DNA from: Imbricaverruca yamaguchii
Lineage: Eukaryota > Arthropoda > Thecostraca > Neoverrucidae
Direction: 5' to 3'
Assembly: GCA_034440575.1 (NCBI GenBank)
Contig: JAOTOL010001319.1
Span: 574,501-638,500 of the forward strand
Length of the DNA stretch: 64,000 bases
This document shows, in pieces, positions 32,032-42,745 of the stretch; positions within the stretch are counted from its first letter, which is position 1, and every line of letters begins with the position of its first letter. Position numbers and translations under genes: made by a program. The notes beneath the pieces are model-generated. The model saw only the letters and a program-made list of their open reading frames with translations, did not search any database and was not told the DNA's origin.

Positions 32032-33199
32032 AAATTAGCGGATTATAGGACAAATGCACGGAATGACAAATGTACGTATGGCAGATGTATGTAAGCAAAT
32101 GTACGCAAGCAAATGTACGTAAACAAGTGTACGTAAGCAAATGTACGTAAGCACAGATGTACGTTTGGCAATTGTACGTAAGCGCAGATGTACGCATGGC
32201 TACTGTACGTAAACGCAAATGTACGTATGGCAAATGTACGTATACGCAAATGTACGTGTGGCAAATGTACGTATGCGCAAATGTACGTATGCGAAAATGT
32301 ACGTAAGCGCAAATGTACGTATGCGCAAATGTGCGTAAGCGCAAATGTACCCATGCGCAAAAGTACGTATGCACAAAAATACGTATGCGCAAAAGTACGA
32401 AAGCGCAAATGTACGTAAGCGCAAAAGTACGTGTTGCGGAAATGTACGTATGCGAAAATGTACGTAAGCGCAAACGTACGTATGCGCAAGAGTACGTATG
32501 CGGAAATGTACGTAAGCGCAAATGTACGTAAGCGCAAAAGTACGTATGCGGAAATGTACGTAAGCGCAAATGTACGTAAGCACAAAAGTACGTATGCGCA
32601 AAAGTGCGTATGCGCAAATGTACGTAAGCTTAAAAGTATGTATGATGCAATGTACGTAAGTGCAAATGTACGAATGTGGAAGTGTACGTATATGCAATTG
32701 TACGTAAGCGCAAAAGTACGTAAGCGCAAATATACCTGAGCACAACAGTACGTAAACGTAAAAGAATACAAGAGCAAATGTACATATGGGCCAATGTACG
32801 TACATTTAGGTATACGTGCCTTTGCGTTTAAACACATTTGGTGAGATGCATATGCCATACGTACATTTGCTCTTATGTGCATTTTCCGTGCGTAAATTTG
32901 CGTTTAAGTAAACTTGGCGTACGTACACCTGAACTGACGTGCAATTGTCATACGTACATTTGCGCATACGTGCATTTCCGCATACGTACTTTTGCGCATA
33001 CGTACATTTGCGCCTACATACATTTGTGCATACGTACTTTTGCGCATACGTACATTTGCGCTCACGTACATTTGCGCTTACGTACATTTGCGCTTACGTA
33101 CATTTGCGCATACGTACATTTGCTTACGTACATTTGCGTACATACATCTGCCATACCTACATTTGCTTTACGTAGATTTGTCCGGTTAGCAAATTAGCG
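32032..33199. mobile_element. Foldback-like transposon, 1150 bp, 9 bp TSD
   Basis: The element is 32041-33190. The 9-base direct repeat AAATTAGCG lies immediately outside both ends (32032-32040 and 33191-33199). The left end GATTATAGGACAAAT and the reverse complement of the right end GCTAACCGGACAAAT match at 11 of 15 bases. The left arm (to about 32800) is tandem AAATGTACGTAAGCGC-type 16-mers. The right arm (from about 32870) is the same unit in inverse orientation, shorter (about 320 against 760 bases). The 70-base middle encodes nothing. Drosophila FB elements have exactly this design (TIRs made of short tandem repeats, 9 bp TSDs) and are linked to MULE transposases; that assignment is inference. 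ORFs here are read-through. Confidence 0.85.
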
Positions 33200-33451
33200 C
33201 CAACGTTAATGAAAATTTAGTTGGAATTGAATATCAAACACACGCCACGTTTTAAGACGGGCGGGCAGGTTATCAGTTTATGTGAACATGTCTCACTAGC
33301 TTGAAGGTTGTGGCACGACAAAGGAGAATGTGGTCGTGTTTGCCTTGCGATTGCATTGCTCTTGATAGTGCAGCCGTCTAACTGCCGAGATACCTTGGGC
33401 TTCTCTCCGGCAATCTGACTGAGCGCGAAATGACTAATCGGGGTGCCCTTA
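33200..33451. other. Unassigned spacer
   Basis: Nothing recognised. Confidence 0.3.
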
Positions 33452-33711
33452 AACACCACCACCATCATCACCATCACCACTACGACGACCACCACCACCC
33501 CCCCCCCCCCCCCACCACCACCACCACCACACCACCCACCCACCAGCCACCCACCACCACCACCACCACCACCACCACCACCACCACCACCACCACCACC
33601 ACCACCACCACCACCACCACCACCACCACCACCACCACCACCACCACCACCACCACCACCACCACCACCACCACCACCACCACCACCACCACCACCACCA
33701 CCAGCACCACC
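33452..33711. repeat. (CCA)n microsatellite with 16-base C run
   Basis: About 50 uninterrupted CCA triplets occupy 33555-33703. To the left are imperfect CCA/CAT repeats and a C run (33498-33513). Frames read poly-Thr, poly-Pro, poly-His, poly-Trp, poly-Val or poly-Gly, none of which is a gene. Confidence 0.97.
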
Positions 33712-33850
33712 ACATCAAGTTCTTGGCCCCGGTCTGAACCCTGGCTCCTGATCACACACGCGGTGCACTGGCTGGCGGCCACCCCAATCGACCAGATAGC
33801 CCTCTTGACCCACGGTCGCAAAGGTCAAGTTAAGGACTAGCGTAGATCTG
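33712..33850 (-). mobile_element. Possible tRNA-like SINE with (TGG)n tail
   Basis: On the minus strand a B-box-like GGTTCAGACC (about 33730-33740) lies downstream of TGGCCGCC, and the sequence then runs into (TGG)n. This arrangement resembles a tRNA-derived SINE whose tail seeded the microsatellite, but the A box is weak and no TSD or second copy was found. Confidence 0.25.
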
Positions 33851-34355
33851 CAGCCACATCGTGGCTCCCCGTCCTCTGGTGGGTGCCTGGGCACCCATAG
33901 CGATGCTTGTCCATTCACAGACAAGAGGTGATTTGAACGTAAGAAGCATGGACTTACATTGCATCAAGTGCGATGGCTATCTACCTGGGTATAAAAAAGA
34001 AGTCTGGACGAGCCCATTTATATTCCGAGCATTCCGTCGTACACTAACCACGGGGCAGGTGGTTTCATCGAGCTGCGCCTGTAGAATACTGCGAGCGCCC
34101 CCTCACTTAACATTGCATCACGAAGCGCATAAATTGATCAATGAACCAGCGCTGCACACGTTTTCAAGTCTGCAAAGTGTTCCACCTGGCGCTGGCAGCT
34201 CCCCGTGATGCATACTGAGGATACTCGGCGACGGTGCAACATCACTTCCCTTCGCCGGAGCGACACATGCCGCGGGAGGTGTCGGAAAGTGCGCTGTGCC
34301 AAGGGTGCGTGTGCCGGACTGAAGGAAAAACAGCACGCACCGGGACATATGCTGT
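33851..34355. other. Unassigned sequence
   Basis: Nothing recognised. Confidence 0.3.
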
Positions 34356-34456
34356 GCACCGAGGCAAGTGTTGTGCACCGAGACAGTTGTTGTGCACCGA
34401 GACAAGTGTTGTGCACCGAGGCAGTTGTTGTGCACCGAGACAGGTGTTGTGCACTG
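34356..34456. repeat. Minisatellite, 19 bp unit, 5 copies
   Basis: GCACCGAGACAAGTGTTGT alternates with the variant GCACCGAGACAGTTGTTGT. The A-B-A-B alternation suggests expansion as a 38 bp dimer. Confidence 0.92.
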
Positions 34457-34561
34457 AACGGATATGGCTCGTCAGCGCACGGCTCGAGGACGGGAGGTGG
34501 AATGCCGGCGGCCTGGTGGCAGCTCACCGGACTGTATGCGATGGGTGCTCAACGGACTGTC

Positions 34562-34900
34562 CGTGGCCCAAGGTGCCACGTGTCAGCTATGGGACGAGTG
34601 TTGGCCCAAGGTGCCACGTGTCAGCTATGGGACGAGTGTTGGCCCAAGGTGCCACGTGTCAGCTATGGGACGAGTGTTGGCCCAAGGTGCCACGTGTCAG
34701 CTATGGGACGAGTGTTGGCCAAAGGTGCCAAGTGTCAACGATGGGACGAGTGTTGGCCCAAGGTGCCACGTGTCGGCGATGGGACGAATGTTGGCCCAAG
34801 GTGCCACGTGTCAGCTATGGGACGAATGTTGGCCCAAGGTGCCAAGTGTCAGCTATGGGACGAGTGCTGGCTCCTGGTGCCACGTGTGATCGTTGGGACG
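34562..34900. repeat. Satellite array, 38 bp unit, about 9 copies
   Basis: The unit includes AAGGTGCCACGTGTCAGCTA and GGGACGAGTGTTGGCCC. CACGTG is present in most units and changed to CAAGTG in two. The last unit (CTCCTGGTGCCACGTGTGAT) is diverged. Confidence 0.95.
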
Positions 34901-34908
34901 ATATCGTA

Positions 34909-35116
34909 CCTGTGCTGGCCCTCTCTGTTTGTTTATTGGTTGGTTCACGACACACTTTATGCACATTCACGGCTAATGGCGCCGCCCACACTGTTTCGCC
35001 GGTGGGCCGCGGGATTGGGAACTGTCCTGAGTGGCGCTAGAGTCGAACCCGGGACCTTTGGTACCCATAGCCCGACACCTTAACCACTCGGCCATCCCCG
35101 CCCCTGTGCCGGCCCT
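34909..35116 (-). mobile_element. SINE family A, copy 3, with 14 bp TSD
   Basis: The element is about 34923-35102, minus strand. The TSD CCTGTGCTGGCCCT (34909-34922) against CCTGTGCCGGCCCT (35103-35116) has one mismatch. Both polymerase III boxes are intact (TGGCCGAGTGG, GGTTCGACTCT). The body differs from the 17133 copy at only a few bases over the stretch I compared by eye (for example GGGAACTGTCC against GGGAAATGTCC). Confidence 0.95.
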
Positions 35117-36101
35117 GTCGCCAGCCATCGGTCGGCAGGCACGATGTGTCCGAGGTCTCGTCCCGGACACGTCCCGTGTCCCGGGCCGGGCCTTGAGGTC
35201 AGATCCCAGACAAGCGCCGTGTCCGGGATCCGGTCCTCTACGCGTAAACCCCGGGTGAGATGCGGTCTAACCGCCCGCGCCACTGAACACCTGGTCAATG
35301 GACACGTGACCGGAAGCGCGCATGCGCACTGCGCCGTGTGTGCCAGTCCCGTCAGCCTTTCCGGTCCCAAGAATACCCCAATGTGGCACCGACCGGACTA
35401 ACTCTCTCTCTCGACTGCATCATCTCCGGCTTTCAAACAACTCTACTGCACCAGCTCTACATCTTCAATCGATCCGGACTACCTCAGCTCTACTCTTCAA
35501 GACCATCTCAACGCTACTTCACCACTGCTCGACGACTCTACTAAACCTCCACCTCGGATTCATCCTCCTACCCTACGCTACTCACTCTCTTACACATCTT
35601 CTCTTCAACCGGAACCAGCCGATATCACCACACGGTGGCAGGCTGGCAAAATTCACTCACACACACACACACACGGTCCCAAGACTTAAGCCGGACCGAC
35701 CGGCATGTCGAGTAGCGGACCTGTCTCACGCCGCGGTACGGATAGAAACAATTGTCATATCAAACCGTGCTGTAAGTGCACCTCCGCCCACAAGAAGAGT
35801 GACGCTTGGGCCATACACGCGTGCTACAGTCGACACGGGACTGTGATTATGAATGCTTACAGATGCAGATGCATGCTGTTTGCAGTGGAGAAGACAGGTG
35901 ATATATTTAGAAGGGTTATGCAAAGGCGAACGATGCGACACGTCGTCTTCAGACGGCGCGCTGGAAGAGGCTGCAGTTTTTGCCGGCATTGGCTTGATTG
36001 CGTGCATGTCAAGTCAAGCGCAAGGAGGGAACGCTGGCATCAACTAAGCGCCTACCGACATGAAGAGCCAGCCAGATCTAGTCGACTGCTGAGCTGACAT
36101 T
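35117..36101. other. Unassigned sequence with a short (CA)n tract
   Basis: (CA)n lies at 35655-35674. A CT-rich, stop-poor part at 35400-35640 gives ORFs (174 codons) rich in Ser/Thr/Leu without a domain. A Cys/His/Arg-rich ORF (35705-36097, 130 codons) shows CCKC and similar cysteines but not the spacing of a zinc finger that I recognise. Confidence 0.3.
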
Positions 36102-36298
36102 CAGACCAGTCCGTTGGTTGGCTGGTTGGTTGGTGGCCATTGGTTTTACGACACGTCGAGTCATGCAGCGTCGCCAATCTCTCACGCCGACTGGTCGTGG
36201 GCGAGGAGTAGCGACAGGCGAGACCCGAACCCACAACCTTTCGATTGTGAGACGGTCCTAACTTTCCCCTGGACTACTGGTCCCCCAGACCGGTCCGT
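36102..36298 (-). mobile_element. SINE family B, copy 2, with 13 bp TSD
   Basis: The element is 36115-36285. Direct repeats CAGACCAGTCCGT (36102-36114) and CAGACCGGTCCGT (36286-36298) match at 12 of 13 bases. It has the same tRNA-Val-like head and AACC-type tail as the copy at 30618, but with more substitutions (B box GGTTCGGGTCT) and a short deletion in the body, so it is older. Confidence 0.93.
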
Positions 36299-38289
36299 GT
36301 AGACGGTCGTTAGACATCAGCGGCCGTCTCAGCCTCGGTGCTTGAAACTATCGGTTCCCATCGCACCATCGTCCACCGACGATCAGTGGAAGAGCGTTGG
36401 CAAATGTTCCCCTTGAGCCCTTCGGGAGGCCCCCGGCTGCTAGAAACTCTCAGATTAGTGATGATCAGTCTTCGGATAATTGCTTGGACTGATTATATGC
36501 CCGATTTGTATTGGCGTGCACCAACAAATCGTGCCAGCCTGTCTAGATGGCGTTCAGTCAATGCTCGGTACTGCATCTGACAGCAATAACAGCCCCGGGC
36601 TAAGTGAAATCATCACAGATACCCTACAGAGCACATTAGAACGAAACATACAATGGGAATGTTAATTGAAGCGTTCCATAGAGATCCTCCCTCGTTACTT
36701 GAAAATCCGGTTCCGTATTCCCAGCTTCACAGCACGCCCAGAACTCTAGAGTCGTAGGAACGCTGCATCGGCATACGGCAGTGCGACGCAGAGCTACAGA
36801 AGACAGTGTACATCTGCGGCACCCGCCTGCCCGGAACTGGAGCCAACTTGCTCAGTCGGCTGCCGATTCTTATAAGTGAACAGCATTGTTTTCGAAGAAC
36901 GTTGTCGATTTGATTTTGAACGTCTTTTAACTCGTCCCGTCTCGGGGGGTCTTCAACCGCCCCCTCAGGTTTTTCACGGATAGCGGACGAACGGCGCGTG
37001 GCAACGCGCCCAAATTTGCCATACCTTTTCCCACATCGATTTGACATGCTGCTTCAAAATTTTTAGGTCAGGTCATCTAGGGTCAACGAGTTAGCCAAGG
37101 TCAAGTGAGGTCACCTCCAAAAAAGTTCAACCAGTCGTCACGCTTTAACGGATGCAGATATTTTAATGAAACTTTCAGCGTTTGCTTATCTTTAGGGATG
37201 CAACAAAACGTAAGAGTTGAATTTGTTATTTTTTCGTTTTTGACTACATATAAATTTTACGTATTTGCCAAATTGCAGTTTGAATAGAGGATTCTGGCTA
37301 AAGTAAGCATTTTGTATGAGGGAAAGTTGACTTCGAACAACGTTTCTCGGTTGCTATATCCATTGGAAGAGGAAAATGAAAGAAATCTTGAAAACTCAAT
37401 AAATTTGTATTTTAAAAAATTTGAGGGGTGGGGGCAAAAAATATAGCCTTGGTCGATATCGCTGCCCTTTCTCATTCCAAATAAATTGTGTTTTTTTTCA
37501 TATATCCCCAAAATTAACTCCACAGAGCCAAAACATAATGTAAGTCGTGAAAATCTATCCCCCCTGGTGACGTCACTTTTTTGGCGAAATTGGTTTGTGG
37601 GTGGATCCAGATCCTACTCGTCGAGCGCTTTCCGATGACACCTCTTTCGTTTTCGTGCGATGCTTAGTTTGGATTTTAGATGGGGGTCTTCAACCCCCCC
37701 CCCCTCCGAGACGGGGGTGTGAGGATTTGACCGGAAAGACGGCGCGGATTAACATTGGGTGACAACTTTATCCTACATGTGTTATTTTACATTTGTCTGT
37801 GAACATAGACGAGTGCGTCCTGGACAATATGATCTGTGTGTGTATCCATGCTGTGCTGCTGTGAGAGTGCGAGACGGAGGTGCAGAGAGAAGAGTGCCGC
37901 TCTCGGTGCGGAGTGAGGAGTGCCGCCCCGCATGCCCTCAGAGGCCCTCGGAGTGCCTCAGTGCTGCCCCTCACCCAACCACAAAGCATTGTGGCCGAAA
38001 TCCTGTGATTAAAAGAAAGAAGATTTTCGACCAAAGTTTGGCAGAAATCGAGGAAAGAAAGCTTGATTTCTCCTCCCTCATCCCATCCTCGAAGGTCTGG
38101 CGACGCCATTGAGTATAGTCCAGAGAGAACGTTCAGGTAAAGTCCGGAAACATTTATCGGCTCAGGCTCCATGGTAACAGTCCACCCGCGTAAGCACACG
38201 CATGTTCATCGAATTTGCCCACTAAATATTGGACGGGGTTCTGAAAGTGGTTCCACACAGTTCTCTAACGAATAGGCAGCCACACGTGA
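36299..38289. other. Long unassigned stretch with a small direct duplication
   Basis: GGGGGTCTTCAACC occurs at about 36947 and again at about 37684, each beside a CCGTCTCGG-like or CCGAGACGG-like motif. The roughly 740 bases between are AT-rich and lack ORFs over 90 codons. These could be the borders of an unclassified element. The rest shows nothing recognisable. Confidence 0.3.
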
Positions 38290-38690
38290 GTCGGAATAGG
38301 GGGAGGCGACTTAGTGTACGGATGGGGGTCCCTGCCAAGCTGTCGCTGGCTGACCGCGCCCGGCCGCCACCGCGACCCAACAGCCGGCCAACTAACTCAT
38401 CCTCTGGCGTGTTTACTGTGGAAACACGCCCGCCTCGCCGTGCGAAGATGGCGCCGCGTCTGTGCGCCAGTCGGCCGGCATTCTCCGGCTCGGAAGAATG
38501 CACCGACGGACGTCGTGGAGGACGACGCGTGACAGGGCATACCCGCTCGCCCCGTGGATTAATTCGCGATGGACGCTGCGTTCGCGCGGATTTATTTTAG
38601 AGCCGGCGGCGCCGCGGCGGTTATCCGTAATCAGAAGTGCCCAGTTGACGGAGCGCGCGCCTGCCTCTGCTCCGCAAGCTTGCTGCAAAA
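38290..38690. other. CpG-rich block
   Basis: GC-rich with overlapping ORFs of about 100-120 codons on both strands and no domain. It is one of several CpG-island-like blocks. Confidence 0.3.
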
Positions 38691-39763
38691 GAGTGCAGTC
38701 CACGCATCCGGTGCTTTTCTGGTTCAGTCTTTGCTTATGGTTTGAATTCCATCGGTCATGATGGAGATGATTATTTTCGACTAATGTCTTGCCTTTGATT
38801 TTATCCGTGAATAATGGTTCGCCCGCCCGTCCGGTCAGGTGCAGAGATTGTGCTGTGCTGCATCACCAACGTATTCGACGAGTGCATCAAGCCAGACGGC
38901 TGACAAACGGTCTGTCCGCTGTTGGCACCTCGTGAGTTGTGCATGGCTGTACATTAACGAACCGCCACTCCCTATACGTCACACCTGGGCTACGCCACCG
39001 AAGGAGAGGATGCGGAGGCTGATCCCATCATTAACAAATAGATGCCTGTGGACATCCAAACGGTGGAAAAAATATCCCCCGACCTGGCAAAATGTCTTCA
39101 TCCCGAAGCCCATTGCCGACAAGTCACGAATATTGATCATTAGTTAGCCTAGATCGCAAAAATGCATAGAAAGCGAACCAGTGTTTGCGGTGTTATGCGA
39201 TCTTTTCTCTAATCTATCCCATGTTTTCTTTTTCTCATCATTGCCCACAGCCAGAAATGCACCCAGGACTTTGATAGCGTGGATGGGTGCCCACGATAGG
39301 CGAGTTCACCGTTTGTTCTCTGTTCTTGTACATTTATTTATTTCACGATACGTGCCCTCCACGTGCAGCGGCTATCACGAACAGTCTGGGCTCCTCGAGC
39401 GACGCTATGATTTGGTCGTTATTACCATACAGGAAGAAAATTCCGTTGAGAAAAATAGTCCTTCGGGCGGTGGGGTCCAGTCGGCGCGGCGGGCACGTTC
39501 TGCCGGAACTGTCGAGGTCAGGTCACTCGCTGCGCGGCCGAGGTCAGGTCGGAGCGGCCGGTCTCGGACTTCGCCCGCTGTCTCGTTGCTGCGTCAGCGC
39601 TTACCCAACGGACCGGCTTGTGGTGCGGGCGTTCCAGGTGAGCCCCAGACAGACACAGCGTCCGGACTTTCTGTCTTTCTTGACTTTCTTTGACTTTCTT
39701 TGACTTTCTGTCAGTGCAGTGGACGAGTTCGCCGACCTGACGAAGTGGTTCTCGATGCACGGG
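38691..39763. other. Unassigned sequence
   Basis: It includes a small (CTTTCTTTGA)-like repeat (39671-39708, about 3-4 copies) and repeated GAGGTCAGGTC near 39515-39550. No confirmed coding sequence; a weak exon-like frame near 38838-39110 is discussed among the rejected items. Confidence 0.3.
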
Positions 39764-39964
39764 CATTTTCAGGGATTTGTTTGTTTATTGGGTGGTTCAC
39801 GACGCACTTTATGCACATTCACGGCTAATGACGCCGCCCACACAATTTCGCCAATGAGTAGCGGGATTGGGAAATGTCCTGGGCGGCGCTAGCGTCGAAC
39901 CCGGGGCCTTTGGTACCCATAGCCCGACACCTCGCTCCCATCCCCGCCCCCATTTTCAGGGATT
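39764..39964 (-). mobile_element. SINE family A, copy 4, A box deleted, 14 bp TSD
   Basis: The element is 39778-39950. The TSD CATTTTCAGGGATT is perfect at 39764-39777 and 39951-39964. The B box region (GGTTCGACGCT) is recognisable, but the A box is lost: the segment that reads TTAACCACTCGGCC on the plus strand of other minus-strand copies is replaced by CGCTCC. Body substitutions (ATTTCGCCAATGAGTAG) are more numerous than in other copies. It should be unable to drive its own polymerase III transcription. Confidence 0.93.
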
Positions 39965-40108
39965 CGGGCAAAAGAAGTTCATAAGTGTACTGTCGTGGAA
40001 GCCAATTACAAGTGATGGCCACGTCGTTCGGCAGGGCTCCGGGCAGCTCCAGCATGTTGTCTATGGCATGTTGGCTGGGACGTGTCGTTGCCAGCTACGT
40101 CACCATCA

Positions 40109-40231
40109 ATGCCCGAGCGGTCATGGATGCCCGAGCGGTCATGGATGCCCGAGCGGTCATGGATGCCCGAGCGGTCATGGATGCCCGAGCGGTCATGGAT
40201 GCCCGAGCGGTCATGGATGCCCGAGCGGTCG
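40109..40231. repeat. Minisatellite, 18 bp unit, about 7 copies, near-perfect
   Basis: TGCCCGAGCGGTCATGGA is repeated with practically no variation. The 18-base period opens all forward frames (Met-Pro-Glu-Arg-Ser-Trp, for example). Confidence 0.96.
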
Positions 40232-40479
40232 ATGGCACTACTAGGCGCGCTTCTATTCTACGCCGGGGACGGGGGACTTTGCATGTGCTTCTGCAGATGC
40301 ACGCGCATCCCCGACTGAAAACGTGCATCTTCAACTTTTGTCCAAAAACTAAAACATCGTGCCGGATAATGGCACTGAAGCAAAAACTTCAAACATGAAA
40401 TGGGAATAAAATGCCGTACACTAGCTTGACATATGGTTTTGAATTATCCATCCACACCCCGGATCAGAACTCTCAGAGT

Positions 40480-40655
40480 GCACCACTCACCACCACTCCA
40501 CTCAACAAAAATAGGTCACTGCTAGTTACAGCCACCATCCCGCTCCACAGAAATACGGCACTGCTAATTACACCACCACTCAGCTCAACATAAATAAGAC
40601 ATTGCAAATTACACCACCACACCGCTCAACATAGATGAGTCGCTGCAAGCTACGT
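40480..40655. repeat. Degenerate minisatellite, about 42 bp unit, 4 copies
   Basis: Each copy has a CACCACTC-like start, an AACAAAAATAGG or AACATAAATAAG middle and a CACTGCTAGTTACA-like end. Divergence between copies is high. Confidence 0.75.
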
Positions 40656-41357
40656 CTGGCACTGCTGTTGAGCATTCACAAACAAAACTATGAATCTCAG
40701 TTCCGGGGTGAAACTGTGCAGCAAACTTCTCCATGAACTGCACGAAAGCAATCGGCTATTTCCTACACCTGTACCCCACATATTATGTCATGCAAAACAC
40801 CTGCACACACTCACTGCGCGCCACAAACGCCGTGGTTGGCTCATAACTGCCGAACAGATGGGCAAACGCGGCCAAGAAGCGCGTGACTGGGGGCAGTCTG
40901 TCGCCACGGCAACCATGGCGACGCCCGCGGCGCCGTGCACTCTGCACTCGCACGTGGCCCAGATCTGGCCCTGCAGGGAAGCGGCCCCTTGGCGGAATAA
41001 TAGCCTAGATATCGTAGTCGCCGGCGCCAACACAACACCGTCCGGCTCGCAGGGCGATCCACGTGGGCCTCGGACGGGTCGGATATGGCAGCACCCCAGG
41101 GTGGTCACAGTGACACAGACACACCAACCCCAGGGTTGGTATGACCATACAGGTGCAGGAGGTGAGAGGAGAGGAAAAAGAGTTGCATTATTTGGCGCGG
41201 ACATAGCTTGGAACCATGATTACTAATCCTATGTGAGCACAATTGATTATCGTGTTGATCAATTCATTGATGTCGGAATAAATTATCATTAACAAACTGT
41301 AACTAATGCAGAAATTGCATTGATCATTTAATTGCTGGCTTGGAAAACAGTCCTACA
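40656..41357. other. Unassigned sequence
   Basis: A 178-codon plus-strand ORF (40690-41226) and a 138-codon minus-strand ORF overlap. I recognise no domain in either and cannot exclude a small unknown exon. Confidence 0.25.
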
Positions 41358-41563
41358 CCTTTTACGCTCCGGTTGAGGTAGCCTGATATATTTACGCTAT
41401 GGTTGAGGTAGCCTGATATATTTACGCTCCGGTTGAGGTAGCCTGATATATTTACGCTCCGGTTGAGGTAGCCTGATATATTTACGCTCCGGTTGAGGTA
41501 GCCTGATATATTTACGCTCCGGTTGAGGTAGCCCGATATATTTACGCTATGGTTGAGGTAGTC
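41358..41563. repeat. Minisatellite, 30 bp unit, 7 copies
   Basis: The unit has TTTACGCTCCGGTTGAGGTA plus GCCTGATATA. Variants CTATGG replace CTCCGG in the second and last copies. Confidence 0.95.
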
Positions 41564-41634
41564 TGAGACAGCACGGGCCACGCCGGGCACGTGGGCTCCA
41601 GCACCGCTCGCACGTCGACCGCACCCAGGCGCGA

Positions 41635-42503
41635 TGGGGGAGGGGGCGGACCGAAAAGGGCACTAGGCCGGCTCCAAAAGGGCACTTGACCGGCTCCAAT
41701 AGGGCATTTTGCGGCCCGGGGCACACTGGAAGGTTTGCTGACCGGGAGGGGGGGGGGGGATTTTCCATGGGACAGGTTATTTCCATGGCCACTTTGCGGC
41801 CGGGGACACACTGGAAGGTTTGCTGACCAGGGGGGGGGGCGGGGGCGTGAATTTTCCATGGGACACGCTATATGTTATAGCACCGAACCCTTGCATTTAC
41901 AATAATATTTATTTAAAAAACATGCAGCCTGCATGCATTGTGTCGTGAGATGAAGGTTGCCGCTTACCTTTGATGTAAAAGTACGCAGGATGTGGATTTC
42001 ACGAAAGGATGATAACAGCTGATACGAAGGCGATGGTCTTGAAGGCAGGTGACATGCACACAAACATGCAACACAATAAAAATAGCGACGAAAGCTTCTT
42101 GCAAACCCCAGATGCAGCAAGAGTAAGTGTCAAACAATAAACGTGATGGAGTTCACGGGTAGTTCACGGGCAGGGCAGAGTTCACGATACAGCACAAGGC
42201 ACAGGGCAGGGTACAGGGCAGGGCACAGGGCACTTTTAGATCAAAAGGGCACCTAATTGGAACAGGCATAGGACAGGAAAGGGCACAGTGAATGTCATTT
42301 TTAGGCCAAAAGGCCAGTTTTGGGCCAAAAGGGTACCTTTGGCACAGGCGGGGTACATAAGGCAGGTGATTTTTGGGATAAATTTGGGACATTCCGGCCA
42401 AGAGGGTACTTTTCGGTCAAAAGGGCACTTTTGGCCTAAAGAGCACTTTGGTCTCATGGGGGAGGCGGGCCCCCTGCCCCCCCCCCCTCCGGTGCGCCTA
42501 TGA
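41635..42503. mobile_element. Dispersed repeat R1, copy 2, interrupted and internally duplicated
   Basis: 41635-41760 and 41761-41870 both match the first third of R1 copy 1 (GGCACACTGGAAGGTTTGCTGACC ending in a G run), so this part is tandemly duplicated. 42270-42503 matches the rest, through GGGACATTCCGGCCAAGAGG to CTCCGGTGCGCC. The roughly 400 bases between (41871-42270) have no counterpart in copy 1 at 4015-4372. They are either an insertion here or a deletion there. Confidence 0.75.
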
Positions 42504-42589
42504 TCGCACCACGTGGCCGGTGGCCACGGGTCGACAAATGGCATGCGGCACGTCGACCGCACCACGTGGCCGGCTGCCACGGGTCAGTA

Positions 42590-42745
42590 CGTGGCACGCT
42601 CGCACGCGGCACGTGACACGTGTCACGTGACATGCGGCACGTGACATGCGGCACGTGACATGCGGCACGTGACATGCGGCACGTGACATGCGGCACGTGG
42701 CACGTGGCACGGTACACGTGGCACGTAGCACATGGCACGTGGCAC
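42590..42745. repeat. Minisatellite, 14 bp unit (GGCACGTGACATGC), about 7 copies plus variants
   Basis: The right end grades into GGCACGTGGCAC/GTACACGTGGCAC variants. Each unit contains the palindrome CACGTG. A diverged related segment (CCACGTGGCCGG, twice) precedes it at 42508-42580. Confidence 0.93.

Noticed and set aside
33430..33840. Poly-Thr/Pro/His ORF
   Set aside because: Translation of a (CCA)n microsatellite and C run.
35705..36097. Cys/His-rich 130-codon ORF as a zinc-finger protein
   Set aside because: The cysteine spacing fits no zinc-finger pattern I know, and the ORF overlaps an equally long reverse frame.
38838..39110. Possible exon remnant (plus-strand frame with CCITNVFDECIKPDG, and later a frame with PYTSHLGYATEGEDAEADP)
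   Set aside because: The amino-acid composition looks less random than elsewhere, but the segments are in frames broken by stops, no clear splice sites join them and I cannot name a family. A translated database search would decide; a significant match to an animal protein would revive it.
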